Assembly (NCBI GenBank): GCA_017465465.1
Contig: JAFTWE010000028.1
Span: 35,672-99,671, forward strand
Direction of reading: 5' to 3'
Origin: Clostridia bacterium
GTDB taxonomy: Bacteria; Bacillota; Clostridia; Oscillospirales; Acutalibacteraceae
DNA: 64,000 nt
Shown: piece after piece, positions 40,523-49,383 of the stretch
Numbering within the stretch: position 1 is the stretch's first letter
Layout: each line of letters starts with the position of its first letter
Position numbers and translations under genes: made by a program
The notes under the pieces: model-generated
What the model saw: only the letters and a program-made list of their open reading frames with translations
Told to the model about the DNA's origin: nothing
Databases searched by the model: none

Positions 40523-41323
40523 TTGATAGATAACTTTGAATTTAAAGATAAATATAATTTCTACGATTTAGTTGAAATTGTCCGCTGTCTGCGAGCTCCC
40601 GGCGGATGCCCTTGGGACATTGAGCAGACTCACGAAAGCATTAAAAAAGATTTCATAGAAGAAACCTATGAGGTCATTGAGGCAATCAACAAAAAAAGCG
40701 TACCTATGCTTCGTGAAGAGCTTGGCGATGTTATGATGCAGGTTATCTTCCACTCTCAGATAGAAACCGAGTCGGGTAGCTTCAATATTGATGATGTTAC
40801 CGATGAAATTGCCAAAAAGCTTATTATCCGCCATCCCCATGTTTTCGGCAATGTAAATGTCAGCGGTGTTGACGATGTTTTAACCAACTGGGATGAAATA
40901 AAGCGTCAGACCAAAAAGCAAAAAAGCGTTTCAGAGTCCATTGCCTCTGTTCCCCGTGAGCTTCCTGCACTTATGAGAGCGCAGAAAATTCAGGGCAAGG
41001 CCGCAAAGGTCGGCTTTGATTGGAGCGAGGTCGGCGGTGCGCTGGACAAGCTTAATGAAGAAATTGACGAATTGAAGCAGGCCATAGCTTCAGGCGATAA
41101 AGAAAATACCTTTGAAGAATTGGGTGACCTTCTCTTCTCGGTTGTTAATGTTTCAAGGTTTATCGACTGTGACAGCGAAGAGGCTCTCACCGCGGCGAGT
41201 GACAAATTTTCTTCCCGCTTTGAAAAGGTTGAGGCTCTTGCCGCTGAGCGCGGAATCAATATGAAAGAGTCTTCCCTTGAAGAACTGGACAAGCTTTGGG
41301 ATGAAGCAAAGTCCGCAGAATAA
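40523..41323 (+). CDS. mazG: Nucleoside triphosphate pyrophosphohydrolase MazG (YabN)
   Basis: Hydrolyses NTPs to NMP and pyrophosphate, clearing abnormal nucleotides. About 266 residues with two MazG modules: LRAPGGCPWDIEQTHESI with EETYEVIEAI and EELGDVMMQVIFHS in the first, and EEIDELKQAI with FEELGDLLFSVVNVSRF in the second; EExxE/ExxD metal clusters are intact. It lacks the N-terminal methyltransferase domain of Bacillus YabN. GTG 40514 lies inside AGGTGAG, so TTG 40523 is preferred, moderately. 21 bases after the flippase. Confidence 0.93.
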   Translation: MIDNFEFKDKYNFYDLVEIVRCLRAPGGCPWDIEQTHESIKKDFIEETYEVIEAINKKSVPMLREELGDVMMQVIFHSQIETESGSFNIDDVTDEIAKKLIIRHPHVFGNVNVSGVDDVLTNWDEIKRQTKKQKSVSESIASVPRELPALMRAQKIQGKAAKVGFDWSEVGGALDKLNEEIDELKQAIASGDKENTFEELGDLLFSVVNVSRFIDCDSEEALTAASDKFSSRFEKVEALAAERGINMKESSLEELDKLWDEAKSAE

Positions 41324-41385
41324 GAAATGATATACATAAAGTAATGTATTTCATAATATAAAAAATTTTTAGGAGGATACATCAA

Positions 41386-41658
41386 ATGAATAAGACAGAA
41401 TTTATCAATGCAGTTGCAGCTAAAGAAGGCATCGAAAAGAAGTGTGCAGAAAAGGCAGTTAACGCTGTTTTCGCTACAATCGCTGACGAGCTTGCAAAGG
41501 GCGAAAAAATCCAGATTGTTGGCTTCGGTACTTTTGAAGTTAGAGAACGCGCTGAGAAGCAGGGCCGTAACCCCAGAACAGGTGAAACAATGACAGTTCC
41601 CGCATCTAAGGTTCCCGCTTTCAAAGCCGGCGCAGCTCTTAAGAACGCTGTAAAATAA
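41386..41658 (+). CDS. hup: HU-type DNA-binding protein
   Basis: 90-residue histone-like protein that bends DNA. MNKTEFINAVAAKEG at the start, GFGTFEVRERAEKQGRNPRTGE with the beta-arm, and the closing VPAFKAGAALKNAVK are all family signatures. AGGAGG precedes the start. It lies between mazG and rqcP, with a weak hairpin after it, so it may have its own abundant transcript. Confidence 0.97.
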   Translation: MNKTEFINAVAAKEGIEKKCAEKAVNAVFATIADELAKGEKIQIVGFGTFEVRERAEKQGRNPRTGETMTVPASKVPAFKAGAALKNAVK

Positions 41659-41671
41659 TTTAAGCTTATTT

Positions 41672-41702
41672 AACGGAGCTATCTTTTGATGGCTCCGTTT
41701 GG
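41672..41702 (+). terminator. Weak terminator or attenuator after hup
   Basis: AACGGAGC / GCTCCGTT stem (41672-41699) followed by TGGTTTTGG, a poor T run. Partial read-through into rqcP is likely. Confidence 0.5.
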
Positions 41703-41715
41703 TTTTGGAGGATTT

Positions 41716-41955
41716 ATGAGACTTGACAAATACCTCAAGGTTTCAAGAATAATCAAACGCCGCACCGTAGCAAATGAGGTTTGCGATGCAGGCAGAGTTG
41801 TTGTCAACGGCAAGGTCGCAAGAGCATCTTATGATGTTAAGCAAGGAGATGTTATTGAAATTGCTATTGGCGCAAACACCACAAGAATACAGGTTGAAAA
41901 GGTTGTTGAGTTTGCAAATAAAGACGATGCACCTTTAATGTATAAGGTATTGTAA
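41716..41955 (+). CDS. rqcP: RNA-binding S4 protein RqcP (YabO)
   Basis: 79-residue S4-domain protein. [28 protein letters not shown] followed by [20 protein letters not shown] is the S4 fold. In Bacillus, RqcP helps RqcH add Ala tails to stalled nascent chains. ATG 41716 follows TTGGAGG; the frame's first ATG at 41686 overlaps the upstream hairpin. Starts the yab block. Confidence 0.92.
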   Translation: MRLDKYLKVSRIIKRRTVANEVCDAGRVVVNGKVARASYDVKQGDVIEIAIGANTTRIQVEKVVEFANKDDAPLMYKVL

Positions 41956-42001
41956 TAATTTTTTAATCCCTCTCATAAGTTGATTATGGGAGGGATTGCT
42001 T

Positions 42002-42289
42002 TTGAATATGAACGATGATAAAAAATATCCTGCGATTCCCCATTGCATATCTATGGAGGACAGGAAAAAAATAACCCTTACGGGAGTGAAGGATGTGGAC
42101 TCCTTCGACGAGCAGAACATAACGCTGATAACCGATTTCGGTGAGCTGTCGCTGAGGGGAACAGGGCTTCATATAGGAAAGCTCAGCACCGACTCGGGTG
42201 AAATGAGTGTGGAGGGCAAAATTGATGCCCTGATTTATTCTGACGACACACCCCGTCAAAGCGGTTTTTTCGGCAGGGTGTTTCGGTAA
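42002..42289 (+). CDS. yabP: Sporulation protein YabP
   Basis: About 95 residues, soluble. ITLTGVKDVDSFDEQNITLITDFGELSLRGTGLHIG (two overlapping blocks) is the YabP/YqfC pattern. A candidate TTG at 42002 lies 8 bases from GGGAGGG; TTG 41996 is too close and ATG 42008 rather far, so the start is uncertain by two codons. In Bacillus, YabP is needed for spore coat assembly with SafA and YabQ. Its presence is direct evidence for a spore-former. The next gene abuts its stop. Confidence 0.88.
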   Translation: MNMNDDKKYPAIPHCISMEDRKKITLTGVKDVDSFDEQNITLITDFGELSLRGTGLHIGKLSTDSGEMSVEGKIDALIYSDDTPRQSGFFGRVFR

Positions 42290-42709
42290 ATGTATATTCC
42301 TACGCCCGCCCACCAGACGTATGTATTTCTTATGTGCATCGGCTTCGGATTTTTGCTGGGGATTTTTTATCACCTTGTGCGGTTTATCCGAAAGACTTTT
42401 TTACCTTTTAAAAGTGCGGTTCTGATTCAGGATATTCTTTATTGCGTAATCAGCACCTTTGCGGTGTTTTGTTTTCTGCTTTGTTGTAATGACGGTGAAA
42501 TCAGACTTTTTGTTTTCGGCGGATTCGGAGCGGGGCTTTTGGTTTATTATCTGACCTTCGGGATTTTTGTTTCAAGATTTCTTGACAGAATTTCACTCTC
42601 TTTCAAAAAGATTTTTTATCCTTTCAGGCGCATTTTTACACGACTGAGTGCGAAGATAGAAAATAAACGCCGCAAAAAAGAAAAAAACTTAAAAAAAACC
42701 GCAAATTAA
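42290..42709 (+). CDS. yabQ: Spore cortex protein YabQ
   Basis: 139-residue membrane protein with four hydrophobic spans (roughly 11-30, 41-62, 68-85 and beyond) and a Lys/Arg-rich C-terminus. FLMCIGFGFLLGIFYHLVRFIRK is the family block, given here in part. Needed for spore cortex formation in Bacillus. It begins immediately after the yabP stop and is followed by divIC after about 80 bases holding a separate promoter. Confidence 0.88.
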   Translation: MYIPTPAHQTYVFLMCIGFGFLLGIFYHLVRFIRKTFLPFKSAVLIQDILYCVISTFAVFCFLLCCNDGEIRLFVFGGFGAGLLVYYLTFGIFVSRFLDRISLSFKKIFYPFRRIFTRLSAKIENKRRKKEKNLKKTAN

Positions 42710-42791
42710 GCCAAATAACACTTGCAAAATCTCAAAGTATTGTTGTATAATCACTATTGTATAACAGTATTTATGATTATGGGGGTTAATT

Positions 42792-43094
42792 ATGGCTAAG
42801 AGCAAAGCTAAAAAGCAGCGCAGCTTCAGTTTTATTCTTTTGGTTATTATTGTTGCGTTTGCTGTTTATTTTGCGGTTTCTTTGGTTTCTTCAGCAAAAG
42901 AAATTCAGTCAAAGCAGGCTGAAGTCGATTCACTTCAGGCTCAGTGCAATGAGCAGCTGGCTGAAAATGAAGAGCTTCAGGAAGTTATAAACAGCGGTGA
43001 TAAAGACGAATATATCCAAAAAGTCGCCCGAGAAAAATACGGTTATATAATGCCGGGCGACAGAGTATATCAGGACATCGCTTCAGGTGAGTAA
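42792..43094 (+). CDS. divIC: Septum formation initiator, DivIC/FtsB
   Basis: 100-residue bitopic division protein: basic N-terminus (KSKAKKQRSF), one span about 14-34, then a coiled coil (EIQSKQAEVDSLQAQCNEQ...ELQEVI), and the conserved close VAREKYGYIMPGDRVY. It joins DivIB and FtsL at the septum. A promoter TTGCAA-18-TATAAT lies ahead, at about 42723-42752. Follows yabQ as in Bacillus. Confidence 0.93.
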   Translation: MAKSKAKKQRSFSFILLVIIVAFAVYFAVSLVSSAKEIQSKQAEVDSLQAQCNEQLAENEELQEVINSGDKDEYIQKVAREKYGYIMPGDRVYQDIASGE

Positions 43095-43123
43095 TATCAG
43101 ACTTAAGGAGAGTCACAAAGTTT

Positions 43124-43576
43124 ATGCAATTGGAAGTCGGAACAATAGTTGAGGGTAAAGTTACAGGTTTCACATCATTCGGTGCATTTATCGATTTGGG
43201 TGAAGGCAAAAAAGGTTTGGTACATATTTCCGAGGTTGCTTCGGATTATGTTAAAGAAATTTCCGACCACCTCACAGTAGGCCAGGATGTTAAGGTTAAG
43301 GTTATCTCAATAGGGGACGACGGCAAAATCAGCCTTTCAATTAAGCGAGTTAATGAGGAAAAGAAGGCTCAGCAGCCCCGTCAGCCTCGTCAGCAGCGTT
43401 CATCACGCCCTGCAAATGTATGGCAGGGTACCGCTAAGTCTACTGACAATCAGCATGCTTCTTTTGAAGATATGATGGCTAAGTTCAAGCAGGTTAGCGA
43501 TGAAAAGATGTCAGACCTTAAGCGTGATTCCAAGCATGGCGGCGGTTATAACCGCAGAGGAACCAACAAAATATAA
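43124..43576 (+). CDS. S1 RNA-binding domain protein (YabR-like)
   Basis: 150 residues. An S1 domain fills residues 1-72 (VGTIVEGKVTGFTSFGAFIDL, GLVHISEVA, VKVKVISIGDDGKISLSIK). It is followed by a low-complexity Gln/Arg/Pro-rich linker and a basic tail. General stress protein 13 and YabR in Bacillus have this design and bind ribosomes or RNA. AAGGAGAG precedes the start. Last gene of the yab-divIC block. Confidence 0.9.
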   Translation: MQLEVGTIVEGKVTGFTSFGAFIDLGEGKKGLVHISEVASDYVKEISDHLTVGQDVKVKVISIGDDGKISLSIKRVNEEKKAQQPRQPRQQRSSRPANVWQGTAKSTDNQHASFEDMMAKFKQVSDEKMSDLKRDSKHGGGYNRRGTNKI

Positions 43577-43582
43577 TTTTTA

Positions 43583-43606
43583 AGAGCAGATTTTTCTGCT
43601 CTTTTT
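43583..43606 (+). terminator. Terminator of the yab-divIC block
   Basis: Stem AGAGCAG / CTGCTCT with ATTTTT loop and T run. Confidence 0.85.
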
Positions 43607-43729
43607 GATTTTATATAACAAATTTTATAATTTTTTCATAAAATTTTCAAAACCTCTTTAAATTTATTGTATAATGTGCTACAATATAATCACAGTACAG
43701 AAGTACTGCAAACAAAGGAGGCTGATTTT

Positions 43730-44254
43730 ATGAAGACTACTATCGTTGGTCGCAAATGCACACCTAAGGAATCATTCAAACTTCACGCTGAAAAGAAGCT
43801 CGAAAAAATCGAAAAGTTCTTCTACGATGAGGCTGAAGCTAAAATCACAGTCACCGTTGAAAAGTCTGAGCAGATAGTTGAGCTTACTATCTCAAGCGGA
43901 GGAATGTTTTTCAGAGCAGAAGAAAGTGCTGTTGATATGAATGATGCATTGGATGCCTGCATTGATTTCATAATCAGAAAAATTCGCAAAAACAAAACAA
44001 AGGTATCAAAGAAAATCCGCGCTGATGTTATTGACGACTATATTGTTGATGATGACGAGGCAGATGAAGAATTTGATATCATCCGCTCAAAGTCTGTTTA
44101 CCTCAAGCCCGAAATGCCTGAGGAGGCAATTTTGCAAATGGAAATGTTAGGTCACCAGTTCTACTTGTTTATTAACGGGGAGAATGATAAGACCTGTGTT
44201 GTATATAAAAGAAAAGACGGAGGTTACGGTTTAATCGAGCCTGAAGTCGAATAA
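43730..44254 (+). CDS. hpf: Long-form ribosome hibernation promoting factor
   Basis: 174 residues: an N-terminal ribosome-binding domain (MKTTIVGRKCTPKESFKLHAEK...) and a C-terminal dimerisation domain (RSKSVYLKPEMPEEAILQM...LGHQFYLFIN), so it is the long type that forms 100S ribosomes. An acidic linker joins them. ATG 43730 follows AAAGGAGG; the frame's 21 earlier codons overlap two promoter-like TATAAT boxes near 43672-43690. Transcribed alone or with the methyltransferase gene 16 bases downstream. Confidence 0.93.
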   Translation: MKTTIVGRKCTPKESFKLHAEKKLEKIEKFFYDEAEAKITVTVEKSEQIVELTISSGGMFFRAEESAVDMNDALDACIDFIIRKIRKNKTKVSKKIRADVIDDYIVDDDEADEEFDIIRSKSVYLKPEMPEEAILQMEMLGHQFYLFINGENDKTCVVYKRKDGGYGLIEPEVE

Positions 44255-44270
44255 ACGAAAGGTTTTTTAA

Positions 44271-45386
44271 ATGAGTATCAATTTTGTTATACCGTGTCTG
44301 TTAGGCGTTGAATCAGTCATAGCCGAAGAAATGCGCTCTTTGGGTGCTGAAAATGTAGTCGCCGAAAACGGAAGAGTTTTGTTTTCGGGTGATGAAAGTA
44401 TCCTGGCAAGAGCCAATATCTGTTCAAGATATTCTGAAAGAATTCAGATTTTAGTGGGCTCTTTTGAGGCAAGGAGCTTTGAAGAGCTTTTTCAGGGAAC
44501 TAAAAATCTCCCTTGGGAGCAATGGATTGGCAAAGCCGATGCGTTCCCGGTTAAAGGTTATTCAATCAATTCTGCACTGTTCAGCGTCAGTGATTGCCAG
44601 TCAATCATCAAAAAAGCTGTGGTCGAGCGCCTTAAATCCAAATACGGTATAGCCTGGTTTGATGAAACAGGTCCCGTTCATCAGATTCAGTTTTCAATTA
44701 TGAAAGATAAAGTGAGCTTGCTTCTTGACACATCAGGCGCAGGCCTTCACAAAAGGGGATACCGCACCGAGGCAAACGGCGCACCGCTTAAAGAAACCTT
44801 GGCGGCAACTCTCGTTAATCTTGCAAGAGTTCGCAGCTATCACACCTTGTATGACCCGATGTGCGGCAGCGGAACAATTCTTATTGAGGGTGCAATGCTT
44901 ACTCACAACATCGCTCCGGGTGTCAACCGCCACTTTTCTGCCGAAAGGTGGGATGTTATCCCGCAGAATGTGTGGGAAACAGAGCGCGAAAGAGCAAGGG
45001 ATTTGGTAATTCGTGAAAGTCAGTTTGTGGCTTACGGCTCAGATATTGATGAAGAAGCCCTGCGAATTGCCAAGGAAAACGCCAAAAGAGCAGGTGTGGC
45101 TGATAAAATTCAGTTTGAAAAGTGCGATATAAAGGATTTTTCTATGAAAACCGAAAGGGGAACGCTAATCTGCAACCCGCCCTACGGTGAAAGATTGCTT
45201 GATATCAGGCAGGCCTCCGAGCTGTATAAAATAATGGGCAAACGCTTTGCTCCCGCAAGAGGCCGTTCCTATTATATTATCAGCCCGTCAGAAGAATTTG
45301 AAGCCGATTTCGGCCGTAAAGCCGACAAACGCCGCAAGCTCTACAACGGTATGATTAAGTGCCAGTTATATATGTATTTCAAATAA
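44271..45386 (+). CDS. THUMP-domain 23S rRNA methyltransferase, RlmL/YpsC type
   Basis: 371-residue class I SAM-dependent methyltransferase. The N-terminal THUMP region spans about 1-160; LLLDTSGAGLHKRGYR is the linker mark; DPMCGSGTILIEGA near 200 binds SAM; and NPPYGERL is the N6/N2-guanine catalytic NPPY motif. Resembles the first half of E. coli RlmL and the stand-alone YpsC of Bacillus, expected to make m2G in 23S rRNA. Target not proven here. Confidence 0.9.
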   Translation: MSINFVIPCLLGVESVIAEEMRSLGAENVVAENGRVLFSGDESILARANICSRYSERIQILVGSFEARSFEELFQGTKNLPWEQWIGKADAFPVKGYSINSALFSVSDCQSIIKKAVVERLKSKYGIAWFDETGPVHQIQFSIMKDKVSLLLDTSGAGLHKRGYRTEANGAPLKETLAATLVNLARVRSYHTLYDPMCGSGTILIEGAMLTHNIAPGVNRHFSAERWDVIPQNVWETERERARDLVIRESQFVAYGSDIDEEALRIAKENAKRAGVADKIQFEKCDIKDFSMKTERGTLICNPPYGERLLDIRQASELYKIMGKRFAPARGRSYYIISPSEEFEADFGRKADKRRKLYNGMIKCQLYMYFK

Positions 45387-45391
45387 TTTTT

Positions 45392-45420
45392 GAGTCACCT
45401 CACTGAGGTGGCTCTTTTTT
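45392..45420 (+). terminator. Terminator after the rRNA methyltransferase
   Basis: GAGTCACCTC / GAGGTGGCTC stem (one internal mismatch) with ACT loop and T run. Confidence 0.85.
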
Positions 45421-45595
45421 CTTTGTTTGCAAAATATATAGAAAAAACACATAAAAAAATCAAAAAATTGTATTTTTTTTCTTTATTTCTATTTACAAAG
45501 TGTTAAACTTCTGTTAAACTTATCCTAAGATAATAGAGTAGGAGTAGAGTTATCTATCTGCTCTATGGTCAAAATTGAAACGGAGGTGCTTCATA

Positions 45596-48500
45596 ATGAA
45601 ACAGGCAAAAAGAATGTTATCCGTCCTTCTCGCACTTATCATTATGTGCTCTATGACCACAATCGGCGCCAACGCATTGAAAACATCATACGTTGAAGCC
45701 GACCACTACAATGACACCCTCGACCCGGTTATGTCAACCGAGCAGGTAGCAACGATGCTCCTTGATATGATTGACACAGATGTATTACCCGGCTTGGATG
45801 TTAACGTAGAAATCACAAGTAACCTTTTCATCAACCTTGGTAGCGTTGACAAAACTCTTGACTCACTCAGGAGTGTTGACACCGCTGTTTTGGCAGCTAT
45901 TGCTATGCCTTTGTTGGGTGACATCGGTGACCTCGACTTGAGTATGATGGACGATGACACCAGAAGAAGGTCTTCTCATGTAAGAGATATGGCTGTTCTT
46001 ATCCATGTTCTCGGTCTTGTTGAGGCTGACGGTAACCCTGAGGTTATTTCAAACATCCTTGACAACAGCTTTGACTTCGGTGCTCTTGAAACATTCGGTG
46101 TTCTTGATAAAGACACTGACCTTGCTATGTTCAATGACCTTCACGGCTTTGTTACAGATATGCTCTATAACCTTCTTTACGGTGAAGGTGCATCAACAGC
46201 AGAGGGCACAACATACACAACCGATATGAAGCTTGAAGAAATGCTTCAGCAGTTTATCGACTATGACCTTGTTAAGATGATTGTTGATATGGGTGCTGAT
46301 TCAGAAACAGGCTCAAACAGCATCGGTGAGTTCCTTGGCTTCACAACTGTTCAGCAGGAAGGCCCGAACTCTGACCTTGATGATACAGGCTGCCTTAGAA
46401 ATAGGGTTCATATTTCTGAGCTTCTTCCAACACTCTCTCCAAGCACTGAAGAGGGTGACGGCAAGCTTGGCTACCTCAGCCTTACAGGTGACTCAACTCT
46501 TGACTTCATCTGGAAGATTCTTATGGCTGCAATTCAGGACCTTGTAGTTCCTTATGCAGGTACTCTTCTTGCAGATATGCTTGGTTCAGACGGTGAAATG
46601 ATTTTTGACCTTGTTATGAACCTCATCATTGAAGTATTTGAGCTTGACGCTTCTGAACTTAATATTCCCGAAGATGCAAACCTTCAGGTTAAGCTTGACT
46701 GCTTCCTCAAATGGTTCCTCGTAGGCGGCGGTATTTCACAGTTTGTTCACTTTGAAAAGACCTTTGACGCTGACGGCAACCTTGAAACTGCATATCTTAC
46801 CTTCGCAGAAGGTCTTGATGATAAGATGTGCAACCTTATCGTAGTTGTTCTTCCAATGCTTCCCGGCTTCTGGGAGGATGCTCCTGCAATCGACAAGACT
46901 GACGAAGAGCTTTCAGCTATGTCAAATGTTGAGCTTGTAACTTATGTTCTTCAGGTATTCCTTGAATCTCTTGTAGACGGTCTTGACTTCCCTGATGAAA
47001 CTTGTGCATCAGTTAAAGAGCTTGCATCCCGTACTCTTGTAGAGGTTGCTGCAGAGCTTACTCCTACAGTTGACTTTGAGCAGATGTTTGAAGAGAATCA
47101 GTTAATTTACGATAGTGAAGACTGTCTTACAGTTGGTGCTAAGATTGCTCAGTATTACCTCAACGGTCATACAACAATGCAGAATGCCACAGAGATTCCT
47201 TCAATCCACGAAATCCTCGAGGTTGCAGTTGACTGGGCTCTTGGTGAATACGGCGGTCTCTTCGGTTACGAGCCTTCAAAATATGCAGGCTCTCATGTAA
47301 CAGTTTGGGATAAGCTTTATGACACAGTATTCCAGGTAATTCCAATCGATTCATTCTACGGTGTTGAAGATTCAGCCGCAGGTGTTGAAGACTTCATTAT
47401 GAACAAGCTTATCGGTTCAATTCTTGACCTTAAGTTTAACCAGCTTGTTTCAATCGTTGGTGTTCATCCCGGTTCAGGTCTTAACAAATCTCTTCCTGAT
47501 TTGCTTATCGACCTTGTAGGCCGTGTGCTTAACCCGTTGCTTGGTCTCCCATTTGAAAGAGATTACGCTACAAGCGGCTATGCTCCCACTCAGATGGCAG
47601 TTCCTTATGAGTTCTCAACTCTTGACGAATTGATTACAGTTGAAATTTCTTCAGGCGTATGCAAGGGCTGCGGACTTAAGAACCTTGTTGTTGTTCTTCT
47701 CAGCAACCTTAAGCAGTTCCATGAAACAACTGAAAGTACTCTTTATTCAATAATGCCAATGCTCGGTAGCCTCATCGGCTTGTGGAACCCTGCAGACTAT
47801 CCGTTCGCTGAGAACACAGCTCCTGCAGATTATCCGATTCTTAACATTGATGAATTCAAGGCTCTCTATAACCAGTATTCAGAAGAAGCTAACGACGGCA
47901 AGAGCTACGATGATGATTCTTACAGCTACTTCCACATGGTAGACTTCAAGGGCTTCCTTTACAAGGACTTCAAAGATGCCCGCGATGCTTGCGGTGCTTT
48001 GGTTGCCCAGTATGAGCAGTCACTTACAGACCCTGAAGTAACAGCTCCTACAAGAACTGAAATGACCAACGCAGCTTACTATATGGAAGCTATCCACGAA
48101 ATGCTCACAACCGGTTATAATATGGACGGTTCAAAAGAAACCTACGAAAATGACTATGAGCATTACGGTGAAACCACTGCATCTAACTATCAGCTCAACA
48201 AAGTAATCAACAGAGTTGAAGCTGCAAACTACACTCAGGTAGACAATGGCGACGGCACATTCACATACTCAGAGAGAACATGGAAAGCTTATGAAAAGGC
48301 TTACAACTTCGCTCTTAAAGTAAACGCTGAATATGTAGCAGCAGCCGGCGCAGATGACCCCGGTAAAGCTCTTCGCGATATGCGTCAGTCACGCATCAAC
48401 GAAGCAAGAAAGCAGCTCATCAAAGCTGCTAAGGAGCTTAAAGAATGGACTCCACTTGCAGACTATTCAATGCTCGACGGCTCAATCGATGTTGTTTCAT

Positions 48501-49225
48501 ACATCACAACATTGAGAAAGTATGACCCAGCTGCAGTTCAGCAGGTTATTGATGCTTACCTTGAAGCTATCAACCTTGACCGTGACTATGACGTTGACGA
48601 CCAGCTTATCGTTGACAATCGTCAGACAGCTCTTGATGAAGCAGTTGCAAACCTCGACGTTTGCCTCACAGACTACATCGACCTTTACAATGACGGCGCT
48701 CTTCAGATGGTTGACGAAAACACAGGTTATCTCTACGGTCTTGATGAAGGCTTTGCTAACCCCACAGCAATTGAGGAAATGGGAACATTCAATGACTATT
48801 TCATGGGTTACTACGGTTACGGCGTATCTGCTGAGTATGAATATTACAACCTCGTTATCCACGGCACAGCAACAGGTAACGGTACAGGTTCTGTAATCAG
48901 AATGTACTCAATGGACGACGAAGCTCTTGAATCTCCAAAAGCAGTTGAATATCCCGTTGTTATCCTTGGTGATGTTGACGGTGACGCTTACATCGACGGT
49001 CAGGACGCTGTTCTTCTCAGAGCTTACAATGCTATGATGTTTGCTGATGTAGAAATCGGCGGTGCTGTTCTTAGCGCGGCTGACCCCAATATGTCAGGCA
49101 CAATCGACTCAGCAGACTATAAGCTCTGCGAGCAGGCAGGTCTTAAGAAAGAAGTAGTTAACCAGCAGCCTGATGAAATCTTCACTCAGACTTACGGTGT
49201 ACTTGATGTTCTTGGCTTAAGATAA
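45596..49225 (+). CDS. Large secreted protein with C-terminal dockerin type I
   Basis: 1209 residues from ATG 45596 (after GGAGGTG; the frame's earlier start lies in the ribosome site). Signal peptide: KQAKRM, hydrophobic core, cleavage near NALK at about 28. The long middle is acidic, helical and not recognised, and carries few aromatics. Residues about 880-1030 hold FIVAR-like helical repeats (NRVEAANY..., ARKQLIKAAKELKEW, ALDEAVANLDVCL). The C-terminus is a dockerin: DVDGDAYIDGQD at 1126-1137 and DPNMSGTIDSAD at 1163-1174, each with EF-hand-like Asp/Asn ligands. It should dock to a cohesin on the cell or scaffold. No catalytic domain is identified. Confidence 0.85.
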   Translation: MKQAKRMLSVLLALIIMCSMTTIGANALKTSYVEADHYNDTLDPVMSTEQVATMLLDMIDTDVLPGLDVNVEITSNLFINLGSVDKTLDSLRSVDTAVLAAIAMPLLGDIGDLDLSMMDDDTRRRSSHVRDMAVLIHVLGLVEADGNPEVISNILDNSFDFGALETFGVLDKDTDLAMFNDLHGFVTDMLYNLLYGEGASTAEGTTYTTDMKLEEMLQQFIDYDLVKMIVDMGADSETGSNSIGEFLGFTTVQQEGPNSDLDDTGCLRNRVHISELLPTLSPSTEEGDGKLGYLSLTGDSTLDFIWKILMAAIQDLVVPYAGTLLADMLGSDGEMIFDLVMNLIIEVFELDASELNIPEDANLQVKLDCFLKWFLVGGGISQFVHFEKTFDADGNLETAYLTFAEGLDDKMCNLIVVVLPMLPGFWEDAPAIDKTDEELSAMSNVELVTYVLQVFLESLVDGLDFPDETCASVKELASRTLVEVAAELTPTVDFEQMFEENQLIYDSEDCLTVGAKIAQYYLNGHTTMQNATEIPSIHEILEVAVDWALGEYGGLFGYEPSKYAGSHVTVWDKLYDTVFQVIPIDSFYGVEDSAAGVEDFIMNKLIGSILDLKFNQLVSIVGVHPGSGLNKSLPDLLIDLVGRVLNPLLGLPFERDYATSGYAPTQMAVPYEFSTLDELITVEISSGVCKGCGLKNLVVVLLSNLKQFHETTESTLYSIMPMLGSLIGLWNPADYPFAENTAPADYPILNIDEFKALYNQYSEEANDGKSYDDDSYSYFHMVDFKGFLYKDFKDARDACGALVAQYEQSLTDPEVTAPTRTEMTNAAYYMEAIHEMLTTGYNMDGSKETYENDYEHYGETTASNYQLNKVINRVEAANYTQVDNGDGTFTYSERTWKAYEKAYNFALKVNAEYVAAAGADDPGKALRDMRQSRINEARKQLIKAAKELKEWTPLADYSMLDGSIDVVSYITTLRKYDPAAVQQVIDAYLEAINLDRDYDVDDQLIVDNRQTALDEAVANLDVCLTDYIDLYNDGALQMVDENTGYLYGLDEGFANPTAIEEMGTFNDYFMGYYGYGVSAEYEYYNLVIHGTATGNGTGSVIRMYSMDDEALESPKAVEYPVVILGDVDGDAYIDGQDAVLLRAYNAMMFADVEIGGAVLSAADPNMSGTIDSADYKLCEQAGLKKEVVNQQPDEIFTQTYGVLDVLGLR

Positions 49226-49238
49226 TCAAAATAAATTT

Positions 49239-49266
49239 GCGGCATCCGAAAGGGTGCCGCTTTTTT
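49239..49266 (+). terminator. Terminator of the dockerin protein gene
   Basis: GCGGCATCC / GGGTGCCGC stem with GAAA loop followed by six T residues. Confidence 0.88.
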
Positions 49267-49297
49267 GTGACATAATTGTTAATTTTATCCGTTTTGC

Positions 49298-49356
49298 TTG
49301 ACATTTATTTACATTCATTTTATACTATATTAGCACTCTGAGGCAAAGAGTGCTAA
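49298..49356 (+). promoter_or_regulatory. htpG promoter and CIRCE element
   Basis: TTGACA (49298-49303), 17 bases, TATACT (49321-49326), then the exact CIRCE inverted repeat TTAGCACTC-N9-GAGTGCTAA (49330-49356). HrcA binding there would block transcription until heat stress. Confidence 0.95.
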
Positions 49357-49383
49357 TTATTGTTTTTGAAAGAAGAGATATAT

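Noticed and set aside
45492..45530. Direct repeat TGTTAAACT upstream of the dockerin gene as a PhoP-type box
   Set aside because: Two TGTTAAACT copies at about 11-base spacing are visible, but the sequence is A+T-rich and no phosphate gene is nearby; too weak to call.
48497..48896. Overlapping frames of about 120 codons on both strands near the end of the dockerin gene
   Set aside because: They lie within the FIVAR-like helical part and are shadows of biased codons.
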